The notes under the pieces are model-generated. The model saw only the letters and a program-made list of their open reading frames with translations, searched no databases and had not been told where the DNA came from. Below, piece after piece: positions 9,109 through 16,160 of a DNA stretch of 64,000 nt. The stretch comes from Pedobacter yulinensis (GTDB lineage: Bacteria; Bacteroidota; Bacteroidia; Sphingobacteriales; Sphingobacteriaceae), in assembly GCF_003029735.1 (NCBI RefSeq), contig NZ_KZ686269.1, positions 1,178,001-1,242,000 on the forward strand. Direction: 5' to 3'. The translations under genes were made by a program, and so were the position numbers. Positions within the stretch are counted from its first letter, which is position 1, and every line of letters starts with the position of its first letter.

Positions 9109-9648
9109 ATGGCGACATCTGCCCACCAGTTTACGCATGCCAGGAGCAAACGGCTCTTGTTCGGTTCGCTGACTCCGGCAGATATTGACCGTCTGGCAGC
9201 CGGTTTTTGTACGGATAGCAGTCTTTTCCCTGCAGGTGTGCCGGGCGCTGTTGAAAAAGGCGATAAGGCCTGCATGGAGCAGATTAAGCAGGAAACGGCG
9301 TCTGGCCTGTCGCTGTGGCTAACCATCAGACAAAAAGAAAATGAAAAGTTTGCAGGCACCGCTGCGCTGCGCCACCTAGGCACGCCGGGTCTCGAACTCC
9401 GTCTATGGCTGGCCCCCGAAGCGCGGGGCCTTGGCTTTGGCACCGAATGCGTCCGTTTCCTGGTATCTCTCGCCAAAAAACAGTTCCAGTTCCGGTACCT
9501 TTATTTCCTGGTAGAACAAGGCAATAAAAGTGGAATTACCATTGGCCATAAACTGGGATTCGAGCCTGCGGCCGGCTACGACATCAGGCGGGCTGACGGC
9601 ACGCTTTTACGAATGGTTGAGTTTCGGAAATCCTCCGACAATTGTTGA
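9109..9648 (+). CDS. GNAT-family N-acetyltransferase (RimJ/RimL-like)
   Basis: A 179-residue single-domain acetyltransferase. The fold is recognised from RLLFGSLTPADIDRL at the start, FAGTAALRHLG in the centre, the acetyl-CoA loop region LAPEARGLGFGTECVRFL (a variant of Q/RxxGxG/A) and the tail GHKLGFEPAAGYDIRRADG. The substrate is unknown; it may be a small molecule or a protein N-terminus. It starts with ATG at 9109. An exact TACATTTG box lies 180 bp upstream (8923-8930), which may be its promoter with a long leader. It converges with the YtxH gene across a hairpin. Confidence 0.8.
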   Translation: MATSAHQFTHARSKRLLFGSLTPADIDRLAAGFCTDSSLFPAGVPGAVEKGDKACMEQIKQETASGLSLWLTIRQKENEKFAGTAALRHLGTPGLELRLWLAPEARGLGFGTECVRFLVSLAKKQFQFRYLYFLVEQGNKSGITIGHKLGFEPAAGYDIRRADGTLLRMVEFRKSSDNC

Positions 9649-9685
9649 TGAATATTTTGCGCAAGCGCGTACGACTTTCAAAGAA

Positions 9686-9711
9686 AAGTACCGGCACAAC
9701 GACCGGTACTT
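9686..9711. terminator. Hairpin between convergent GNAT and YtxH genes
   Basis: A perfect 9-bp stem AAGTACCGG/CCGGTACTT with an 8-nt loop. On the minus strand the stem is followed by TTTTCTTT, so it should end the YtxH transcript. On the plus strand the tail is A/T-rich but has no T-run. Confidence 0.6.
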
Positions 9712-9736
9712 AATATTCCTGGAAAGTCAGTCGCAA

Positions 9737-10111
9737 CTAGCTCTGCTCCTCTTGCTGCTGCGACGGCTCGTCGGCATGCGCTTCATGAAGAATCTCTTTG
9801 ATGTCAGACTTTGGTTTTTTCTGAACCTGTTTCTTGAAGTGCGGCACTTCATGTTCGGTTGCCGCATCTGCGGCTTCTTCAGATGCACCATTTATTTTTG
9901 CCCGCAGGGAGCCATATATATCTTTAATTCCTGAGGCCAGTCCGCCACCCTGTTCCCCGATCCTGCGCCGCACATTTCGACCGCTGTCTGGAGCGAATAA
10001 AACCGCCAATACGGCACCAACTGCAAGTCCCGCCACCAGTGCTGTGGCTACCGCAGCATCGTTGCCTGAATTTCTCATGAACGCTTTCGCGAATAACTTT
10101 CTGTATTTCAT
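9737..10111 (-). CDS. YtxH-domain small membrane-anchored protein
   Basis: A 124-residue protein. After a short basic head comes a single hydrophobic helix (ATALVAGLAVGAVLAVLFAP, residues about 22-41) directly followed by DSGRNVRRRIGEQG. This is the YtxH signature: a glycine-rich helix, then APxxGxxxR. The rest is amphipathic and charged and ends in a Gln/Glu-rich tail (PSQQQEEQS). YtxH proteins are general-stress-associated in other bacteria, with unknown mechanism. The ATG at 10111 is preferred over an upstream in-frame ATG. It is divergent from a small acidic protein gene, with a 144-bp spacer. Confidence 0.75.
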   Translation of the reverse strand: MKYRKLFAKAFMRNSGNDAAVATALVAGLAVGAVLAVLFAPDSGRNVRRRIGEQGGGLASGIKDIYGSLRAKINGASEEAADAATEHEVPHFKKQVQKKPKSDIKEILHEAHADEPSQQQEEQS

Positions 10112-10255
10112 AGCTGTAGTATTTAAAATGCTAACAACGCTGGGCTGCCATTGTTTCATAAAGTGCAGATCTGGACAATTGAAAGCTGCGGGTCGCCCGA
10201 AAGGGTCCTGCCCGAACAATTTAGCCGCCGCCCGCGTTTATTCGTAAAAAAAGAT

Positions 10256-10489
10256 ATGCAACAATTCAGAGTAGAAGTGGCCGATGGCGGTGAAGGCAAA
10301 GTGTTCACGATCGAAAATCTTGGCGAAGGCCGGTACCAGATCAGCTTGCAGGACGAAGTACTTGGAAACATCAGACTTGACGGCAATGCCCATGATCATT
10401 GCGAGCAGGAAGGTTGCGAGATTGATTTACCTCTCCTTAATTCCATTCGCGAGGCCATTGAATCGCATGAAGCAAATACGCAGTCTTAA
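10256..10489 (+). CDS. Small acidic protein, unknown function
   Basis: A 77-residue acidic soluble protein that I do not recognise. The first half looks like a small beta unit (VADGGEGKVFTIENLGEGRY, ISLQDEVLGNIRLDG). A His/Cys-containing stretch follows (HDHCEQEGCEIDLPLL), then a helical tail. The two cysteines and two histidines in about 12 residues could bind a metal, but this is speculation. It starts with ATG at 10256, shares a 144-bp divergent region with the YtxH gene and converges on the LuxR-type gene. Codon use and a sensible protein composition support it as real. Confidence 0.6.
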   Translation: MQQFRVEVADGGEGKVFTIENLGEGRYQISLQDEVLGNIRLDGNAHDHCEQEGCEIDLPLLNSIREAIESHEANTQS

Positions 10490-10519
10490 AGCAAAGCGCG
10501 CAGCAGCGGGTCTGCCGGT

Positions 10520-11200
10520 TTACACCAGGTCGAATGCACGTGCAAACTGGAACAACACCGGCAGCGAGGGTGAGTCGAGTTTGGCCCGGATGTTTTTGCG
10601 GTGGGTTTTTACCGTTTGTTCAGAGATGAACAAGGCATCTGCGCTTTCCTGCGCCGTCTTGCCAGATGCCTGGTGTTGCAGAATTTCCCGCTCCCGGCTG
10701 GTTAACGTGTCAAAACGGTCGGCATGACGCAGCATAAAAAGCTGGTCGGCCTGCAAACGCTCCAGCTTGCGTTTTACGTTTGCGTCAAGCTGCATAGGGA
10801 AGCTGTAGATCAGCACATGGCTTACATTGTTTTGCGCATCGCGGGCCAGTATTTTTAGTGAACTGGAATACCAGCGCCATTCTTCACTTGCAGATAACTT
10901 TAATCGGGTAAAATACGAAAGCTGGAAACCGGGCTCGTTCATGGCAACAAGTTCGCCGGCCTTTTCCCGAAGCAACAGGATCTCATCGGGGTGCAGGATC
11001 AGGTTACTTGGCCTGAACTCGTCCTGTGGGGCTTTGCGTTCAGGAGAGCTGAGCCGTCCTGAATGTTCCCAGCTAACGGCATGGCTGACCACATCGTAAA
11101 TCAGGAGTAGCGCCGACGGGTCCAGAAATTCCCCCTTTACGCTCCGCGACAAGCCATAGGTTACGGTTAGAAAGCTCAAATTCGATGATTTTGGCTGCAA
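10520..11200 (-). CDS. LuxR-type HTH regulator with PAS-like N-terminus
   Basis: A 226-residue regulator. The C-terminal 65 residues are a LuxR/GerE helix-turn-helix (LTSREREILQHQASGKTAQE, then ALFISEQTVKTHRKNIRAKL). Residues 1-150 resemble a PAS-like sensor (DPDEILLLREKAGELVAMNE-type spacing, then SSSLKILARDAQNNVSHVLI), a common Bacteroidota design. There is no receiver domain, so it is probably ligand-gated rather than phosphorylated. The start must be the TTG at 11200: no ATG exists in a suitable position and an in-frame stop lies 19-21 nt upstream. The SDR gene lies 118 bp upstream on the same strand. Confidence 0.75.
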   Translation of the reverse strand: MQPKSSNLSFLTVTYGLSRSVKGEFLDPSALLLIYDVVSHAVSWEHSGRLSSPERKAPQDEFRPSNLILHPDEILLLREKAGELVAMNEPGFQLSYFTRLKLSASEEWRWYSSSLKILARDAQNNVSHVLIYSFPMQLDANVKRKLERLQADQLFMLRHADRFDTLTSREREILQHQASGKTAQESADALFISEQTVKTHRKNIRAKLDSPSLPVLFQFARAFDLV

Positions 11201-11318
11201 TATAATGAAATCGGTAAATCAGTAAACATCATAGGTGTAAGTTATCCGTTATTTTTTCCGCAGAAAGCGGTAAAACCGAGCAAGCAGAGTATCCAGGAGT
11301 TAATGCGGCAGAAGCGGC

Positions 11319-11921
11319 CTACCCATAGGCACGGTAAATGCGGCCGCTTTCCGACCCTTCCACGCTAGCCACATAGGCAGCGACCAACTCTTCCATAGAA
11401 ACCGCTTTCAGCCCGGGAAACAGGTGTCCAAATGCTTCGGCAGCGTCTGCTGCCATGCCGGGACTCACGCAATTAACCCTGATCTTGTTTTTCAATTCGC
11501 AGGCTGCAGCACGCGTGAAGCTGTGCAGGGCGCCGCTGGTCACTGCTCCGCCCGTGACCCCCGGATAAGGCTGGTCGGCAAATATACCTGATGTTAAGGT
11601 AAACGATCCGCCGGTATTCAACCAATTCTGGCCCAGCAAAACGAGGTTGATCTGGCCAAAGAGTTTTCCTTTCATATCCTTTAGCAATTGTTCTTCGGTT
11701 AGGGTGCTAAAATTGTCGAGTGGTCCGGAAGCGGCCACGCAGATGCAGGCATCCACGTTGCTAACCTGGTTGTACAATGCTTTGACAGATGCTTCGTCTG
11801 AAACATCTACTCGGTAGTCGCCGCTGTTTCTTCCGGCAGAGAGTACTTCATGCCTGCCGGCCAAAGCTGGGGTCAATCTTTTTCCAATGGTACCGTGCGC
11901 ACCGATGATGAGGATTCTCAT
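11319..11921 (-). CDS. Short-chain dehydrogenase/reductase
   Basis: A 200-residue SDR-type protein. The cofactor motif GAHGTIGKRL (residues 7-16) and the following AGRNSGDYRVDVSDEASV are typical; they suggest NADP(H) because of the Arg after the second strand. Further on come SFTLTSGIFADQPYPG and a helix with AACELKNKIRVNCVSPGM. The active site is the atypical form in which the YxxxK motif is not obvious; many such short SDRs are annotated only as oxidoreductases. The substrate is unknown. The ATG at 11921 is preferred over an in-frame start 33 nt earlier. Confidence 0.8.
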   Translation of the reverse strand: MRILIIGAHGTIGKRLTPALAGRHEVLSAGRNSGDYRVDVSDEASVKALYNQVSNVDACICVAASGPLDNFSTLTEEQLLKDMKGKLFGQINLVLLGQNWLNTGGSFTLTSGIFADQPYPGVTGGAVTSGALHSFTRAAACELKNKIRVNCVSPGMAADAAEAFGHLFPGLKAVSMEELVAAYVASVEGSESGRIYRAYG

Positions 11922-12129
11922 TGTATTTAAGTTTAGGTTCGGGATCAGACACACAATGATAAATATTTGCCGATTTGCTTAACGTGTTTGGAATGTCTTT
12001 GTCTTGTCAATTCAGGTCGCTGGCCCTGTAATGAGCTGCTTCACTACCCGCATGCCAAGCGGCAAGAAAAAATAAATTATTGTTTTGCAGCGGCTTAATC
12101 ATGCGTTGTGGCGTGCAGGGACAAAAATA

Positions 12130-12160
12130 TTTGCGCCGAATGTAAAAAATCGTATTTTTG
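12130..12160 (+). promoter_or_regulatory. Promoter of tRNA-His
   Basis: TTTG (12130-12133), a 19-bp spacer and TATTTTTG (12153-12160) form the complete Bacteroidota consensus (minus-33 TTTG, minus-7 TAnnTTTG). The predicted start is about 10 bases before the tRNA. This is the best full promoter match in the window. Confidence 0.8.
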
Positions 12161-12175
12161 CGTCTCTTAAAACAC

Positions 12176-12253
12176 GGTGGTTTTAGCTCAGTCGGTTAGA
12201 GCGCCTGATTGTGGTTCAGGAGGTCGTGGGTTCGAGCCCCATATTCCACCCCA
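12176..12253 (+). tRNA. tRNA-His (GTG)
   Basis: A full cloverleaf. The D-arm is TAGCTCAGTCGGTTAGAG, the anticodon stem is CCTGA/TCAGG around the loop TTGTGGT (anticodon GTG, reading CAC/CAU), and the T-arm is GTGGG-TTCGAGC-CCCAT. The extra G at minus-1 opposite C73 is the histidine identity mark. CCA is encoded (12251-12253). In the acceptor stem, T5-T68 and T6-T67 are two adjacent U-U oppositions; the other five pairs are sound. It stands alone, with its own promoter and terminator. Confidence 0.95.
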
Positions 12254-12266
12254 GCATTAAAAAAAA

Positions 12267-12293
12267 GCAGTTCTGTTCAGAACTGCTTTTTTT
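12267..12293 (+). terminator. Rho-independent terminator after tRNA-His
   Basis: A perfect 8-bp stem GCAGTTCT/AGAACTGC with loop GTTC, extended by A-T pairs on both sides and followed by seven T. It would also work in the reverse direction because of the A-run on its left. Confidence 0.9.
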
Positions 12294-12398
12294 CTAGTCA
12301 GTTTTTTAGTCGTTAGTTAATTCTGCCAGCGAAAGCTATCACTGACATCTTTAAATCTGTTGTGATTGCTACATTTATCCATCTTTAGAGTTTTTAGC

Positions 12399-13238
12399 AT
12401 GAAATGGATTACCCGGGAACGCCCCAAGATTGACCGCATTGCCAGCCCCTGGCTGATTAAACGTTTCGTCGATCCCGATGCTGAAATCATTTATACGCCA
12501 TATGCCGAAGTACTGACCACAGCGGAAAAATTCGGCGCTATACCATTTGACTTGCCAGATGTTGAATACAGCCACTATAATGATCAATGCACATTTGACT
12601 ACATCATCAAAAAGCACCAGCTAAAAGATCCGGCACTGCGGCGCATGGCCGACATCGTGCGGGGCGCTGATACAGACCGGCATGATTTTGCCAGGCAGGC
12701 TGCCGGGTTAGAAGCCATTTTCTCGGGTTTGGCGTACAACATTGAAGACGATCAGGAACTGTTGAAGGTCGGCATGACCATTTATGATGGGCTTTACAGT
12801 TGGGCAACACACTTATTCAAAAAAAAACATGTACAGGACGGACCGGTAGAGCAGGTTTTGCTCCAGGTCTATAACCAATTTCTGAAGCGGGAAAAAGGCA
12901 AAAAGCGCCCAGAATGGGCCGAAACGCTCAAAGAAATGATTCAGGATCAATTAGATACCACGATGACCTTGAGCCTGCAACAAGCCTCGCAGGAACTCCA
13001 GATCAACCCGGCCTACCTTTCGCGCGAGTTTTCCAAATACTTTGACAGCCTGAGTTTTGGCGATTACATGCGCAAGCTGCGCATCGAAAAGGCCCGGGAG
13101 CTGATCGCTGCATCCAACAACAGTTTAACCGAAATCGCCTATCTGACAGGTTTTTCAGATCAAAGCCATTTCAACCGGATCTTCAAAAAGTTCACAGGTG
13201 AGAGTCCATCAGCTTACCGAAAGTCCTTCAAAAAGTAA
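12399..13238 (+). CDS. ChrB-like chromate-sensing domain fused to AraC DNA-binding domain
   Basis: A 279-residue fusion protein. Residues 1 to about 145 match the chromate-resistance domain of ChrB: the opening WITRERPKIDRIASPWLIKR, FVDPDAEIIYTP, then FGAIPFDLPDVEYSHYNDQC and a helix with DIVRGADTDRH. After a charged linker (KREKGKKRPEWAE), residues about 180-279 are an AraC double HTH (SLQQASQELQINPAYLSREF, then IAYLTGFSDQSHFNRIFKKF). In Proteobacteria ChrB is the chromate-responsive regulator of chrA; here the sensing part appears joined to a different DNA-binding module. It lies just upstream of an outer-membrane barrel gene and chrA, so the inferred role is a one-component chromate or oxyanion sensor for that operon. 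The ATG at 12399 gives the ChrB-type start. Confidence 0.85.
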   Translation: MKWITRERPKIDRIASPWLIKRFVDPDAEIIYTPYAEVLTTAEKFGAIPFDLPDVEYSHYNDQCTFDYIIKKHQLKDPALRRMADIVRGADTDRHDFARQAAGLEAIFSGLAYNIEDDQELLKVGMTIYDGLYSWATHLFKKKHVQDGPVEQVLLQVYNQFLKREKGKKRPEWAETLKEMIQDQLDTTMTLSLQQASQELQINPAYLSREFSKYFDSLSFGDYMRKLRIEKARELIAASNNSLTEIAYLTGFSDQSHFNRIFKKFTGESPSAYRKSFKK

Positions 13239-13288
13239 AAATCAGACCATTCGTTAAATTCGTACAATTTCGTTTTTCAAATCATTGA

Positions 13289-13310
13289 TAACCTTGCAGC
13301 ATATGCAAGG
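13289..13310 (+). promoter_or_regulatory. Promoter/operator of the chromate operon
   Basis: The inverted repeat CCTTGCA-gcata-TGCAAGG (13292-13310) overlaps TAACCTTG (13289-13296), a one-mismatch minus-7 box. It ends 6 bp before the ATG of the barrel gene. A protein bound here would cover the transcription start, so it is a good operator candidate for the regulator encoded 50 bp upstream. The link is inferred. Confidence 0.45.
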
Positions 13311-13316
13311 CTATTT

Positions 13317-13823
13317 ATGAAAAATAAAATTTTTCTTCCTCTGTTGCTGGTCACGACCGGTGGCAGTTATGCCCAACAAGCCCCGGTGCAGGCTTACCCC
13401 AGAATCGCCGTCTATGCGGGCATCCTCCATCCTGTTGTGACTTTCAGCAAAACCGGGACCGATGCGAACTTTGGTGATCACTACGTTGTCGGCATGCCGG
13501 TTGGCATCAACATCTGGAAAAACAAGACGATAGGTTTCTCTGCCGAATTCGTTCCCACTGTGCGTGCCGAAAATCGCACCAGTAAGATGGCGAATTTCAC
13601 CTTCCACCCCGGCCTGCTGGTTGCGCTTGGCAAAGGTTTTACTTTTGCCGGCCGGGCCGCTTTTGAAACTTCGGGGCGTTATGGCCTCACGCCGGTACTT
13701 AACAAGACAATTATAAAAGGAAAAACCAGCAGCATGTTCGCTGCTGTTCCGCTGCCGGTGCGCTTTGGGAACGACAAACCCACCTCGCTTACCCTTGGTT
13801 TTCAGTTCGGTATCGCATTCTAA
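13317..13823 (+). CDS. Small secreted outer-membrane beta-barrel protein in the chromate operon
   Basis: A 168-residue protein with a signal peptide cut after SYA (residue about 19). The mature part alternates polar and hydrophobic residues (RIAVYAGILHPVVTFSKTG, TIGFSAEFVPTV, MANFTFHPGLLVALGKG, FTFAGRAAFETS, SLTLGFQFGIAF) and ends in Phe, as outer-membrane barrel proteins do. The size fits an eight-stranded barrel. Only 6 bp separate it from chrA, so the two are co-transcribed. The function is unknown; a role in oxyanion passage or envelope protection is a guess from context. Confidence 0.75.
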   Translation: MKNKIFLPLLLVTTGGSYAQQAPVQAYPRIAVYAGILHPVVTFSKTGTDANFGDHYVVGMPVGINIWKNKTIGFSAEFVPTVRAENRTSKMANFTFHPGLLVALGKGFTFAGRAAFETSGRYGLTPVLNKTIIKGKTSSMFAAVPLPVRFGNDKPTSLTLGFQFGIAF

Positions 13824-13829
13824 CGGGAC

Positions 13830-14987
13830 ATGAAATACACCTTAAAAGACATCACCCTATATTTCCTAAAATTGGGTACCTGGGGTTTCGGCGGGCCGGT
13901 GGCATTGGTTGGCTATATGCACCGTGACCTGGTCGAACGGGAACAGTGGCTTACGGAAGAGGAGTACAGAGAAGGGCTAGCATTGGCGCAACTGGCGCCT
14001 GGACCTTTGGCTGCGCAATTGGGGATTTACATTGGATTTGTTCATTACGGTTTGCGCGGCGCCACGCTAACAGGATTGGCCTTTGTATTACCATCTTTCA
14101 TAATGGTCCTTTTGTTAGGAATGGCTTATCAACTTTATAGCGGAATGAGCTGGATGCAGGATGTGTTTTATGGCGTGGGTGCAGCCGTAATCGGGATCAT
14201 TGGGATCAGTGCCTGCAGACTCACCCTGAAATCTGTCGGCAAAATGAACTTTTCCTCAGTAAAGAGCAATTGGTTATTGTGGCTGTTTTATCTTCTTGCG
14301 ATCATGATGACGGTTCTGACTCAAGAAGAACAGATCATACTGTTAGTGAGTTGTGGTCTGATCTACATGTTTGTTAAAGCACCCCCCCGGTGGGCCAGAA
14401 AGCCGGAAGGCTTACCGATAATCATATTTGCCGGCACCGGCCTGGGAAGTTACCCGAAAGAGACGCTTGTAACTCTTGGTCTTTTCTTTCTGAAAGCCGG
14501 AACATTTGTATTTGGAAGCGGATTGGCTATCGTGCCGTTTCTCTATGCCGGGGTTGTAAGCAACCACCACTGGTTAACCGAAAACGAATTTGTCGATGCG
14601 GTTGCGGTAGCAATGATCACGCCCGGGCCGGTGGTGATTACCGTTGGCTTTATTGGCTACCTTGTGAGCGGTTTTCCTGGCGCTTCTGTGGCAGCACTGG
14701 CAACCTTTTTGCCATGCTTTCTATTTACGGTTGTACTGGCGCCGTTTTTCAAAAAAGTTGCCAAAAATGCAAGTATCCGGGCCTTTGTAGATGGGATCAC
14801 GGCTGCCGTCATCGGCGCCCTCGTCGGCTCGGTTATGATCATTGCTATGCGGTCAATTATTGACCTGCCTACCCTGCTTATCGCCTTGAGCAGCGGGCTC
14901 GCACTGGTATACAGCAAGCGGATAAAAGAACCACATGTCATCGCCATCGCAGCGGTTCTTGGTATTCTTATCAAGACTGTAGGCTAA
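13830..14987 (+). CDS. chrA: ChrA chromate efflux transporter, two-domain type
   Basis: A 385-residue inner-membrane protein of the CHR family, long form with two homologous halves. The N-terminal half has FLKLGTWGFGGPVALVGYMH, QWLTEEEYREGLALAQLAPG and PLAAQLGIYIG. The C-terminal half repeats the pattern with FLKAGTFVFGSGLAIVPFLY, HWLTENEFVDAVAVAMITPG and PVVITVGFIGYL. ChrA proteins expel chromate using the proton gradient. It is the last gene of the three-gene chromate locus and is tightly spaced with the barrel gene. No terminator is evident directly after the stop. Confidence 0.93.
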   Translation: MKYTLKDITLYFLKLGTWGFGGPVALVGYMHRDLVEREQWLTEEEYREGLALAQLAPGPLAAQLGIYIGFVHYGLRGATLTGLAFVLPSFIMVLLLGMAYQLYSGMSWMQDVFYGVGAAVIGIIGISACRLTLKSVGKMNFSSVKSNWLLWLFYLLAIMMTVLTQEEQIILLVSCGLIYMFVKAPPRWARKPEGLPIIIFAGTGLGSYPKETLVTLGLFFLKAGTFVFGSGLAIVPFLYAGVVSNHHWLTENEFVDAVAVAMITPGPVVITVGFIGYLVSGFPGASVAALATFLPCFLFTVVLAPFFKKVAKNASIRAFVDGITAAVIGALVGSVMIIAMRSIIDLPTLLIALSSGLALVYSKRIKEPHVIAIAAVLGILIKTVG

Positions 14988-15506
14988 ACTTTATCACGAA
15001 GCGGTAACCACGGCTGACATTGAACACTACCGGGAAAAATTTGTCAAGGCAAGTGTCTGTCCGGTTCATTTTATCACATCGTCTGAGGCGCTATAAACAA
15101 ATCGCAACAGAAGACCTTCAGCCCACCTTACGCCGCCGCCGGGTACCCGAACTGCCGCGATACGACCATAACATCAGTGGTTCGAACTTGTTCCAGCCAA
15201 GATGTTTAAGATGATCGATAAAATCGGGATTTGTTCATTTTCTATTGGGAAGGTCCGAATCGCCCCGGCATATTGCCGCGTTTACCCCTATCCGGTACAA
15301 TCCAAAATAGCTACATTTGTAACGTTGCTTGCCACGCTCATGCCAGATCTTATCTCTATATTTCCGCTGCAAAACCGGCACCCGGCACAAGCTGCGGGCG
15401 ACTGGCCTCATTTTCGCGGGCGGAGGTTCAGGAGCAAGCCCCCATCCTTGTAACCGGCATTTACGCCCGCAATTATTTATCAATACCTAAACAAATACAA
15501 TTAATT
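14988..15506. other. Gene-free stretch between chrA and dinB
   Basis: 519 bp without a convincing gene. A 38-codon open stretch right after the chrA stop reads like protein (TTADIEHYREKFVKASVCPV) but lacks a start codon; it may be the remnant of a lost gene. An exact TACATTTG box (15312-15319) may start the dinB transcript, giving it a leader of about 180 nt. Nothing else is recognisable. Confidence 0.4.
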
Positions 15507-16034
15507 ATGAAACTCAGATTTTTAGCTATCATCCTGTTGGTTTTCGCTGGTCGCCTTACCGCAGCAGCACAAGTCAGTATAAACGAATTGGTAAAAGAAT
15601 GGGAACGCTCCAAAACGTACACTCAGGCTTACCTCGACGCCATGCCCGATGGGAAATACGAGTTGAAACCTACGCAGGAGATGCGTTCATTTGCCGCGCA
15701 GTTTTTGCACCTTGCCGATGCCAACTACGCACTGTTCGCAGCCGGCGCTGACCTAAAAAGCCCTGTTGCACTTGGATCGCTGGAAAAAAGCACAGACCAG
15801 TCTAAAGCAAACGTGACTAAGATCGTGATGGAGAGCTATGATTTTGTGATCAGCAACCTAAGAAAAATGTCCGAACAGCAAATGCGTGAAAACGTGCGCG
15901 TGTTTAACAAGTTCGAAATGACCAGGGCAATTGCCATGGTGAAAACCCTTGAGCACCAGGCACACCACCGCGGACAGACCACGGTGTACCTGCGCATGGG
16001 TGGCGTTAAACCACCTGAAGAACAGCTGTTTTAG
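15507..16034 (+). CDS. Exported DinB-family protein
   Basis: A 175-residue protein with a signal peptide (hydrophobic core ending GRLTAAAQ, cut near residue 22) followed by a DinB/DUF664 four-helix bundle. The metal triad is visible: a His in FAAQFLHLADANY, and HxxxH in LEHQAHHRGQTTVYLRM. DinB-like proteins bind a divalent metal and include thiol transferases; the natural substrate is unknown. Export to the periplasm is common for Bacteroidota members. The gene converges on lysE, with a strong terminator between them. A second, cytosolic DinB gene is at 46488-46970. Confidence 0.85.
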   Translation: MKLRFLAIILLVFAGRLTAAAQVSINELVKEWERSKTYTQAYLDAMPDGKYELKPTQEMRSFAAQFLHLADANYALFAAGADLKSPVALGSLEKSTDQSKANVTKIVMESYDFVISNLRKMSEQQMRENVRVFNKFEMTRAIAMVKTLEHQAHHRGQTTVYLRMGGVKPPEEQLF

Positions 16035-16110
16035 CTGCAGCAAAATCCGCAAAGATGGCGGATTGCCGCGGCTGGTTATCAGTTCGGTTCACCCCTATGA
16101 ACAAATCACG

Positions 16111-16137
16111 AAGCCGCGCAGACACGCGGCTTTTTTT
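16111..16137 (+). terminator. Terminator after the exported DinB gene
   Basis: Stem AAGCCGCG/CGCGGCTT (8 bp), loop CAGACA, then a run of T. It is a clear intrinsic terminator 76 bp after the dinB stop. Confidence 0.85.
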
Positions 16138-16160
16138 AAACCAAGCATGCGGTTTGTGTT

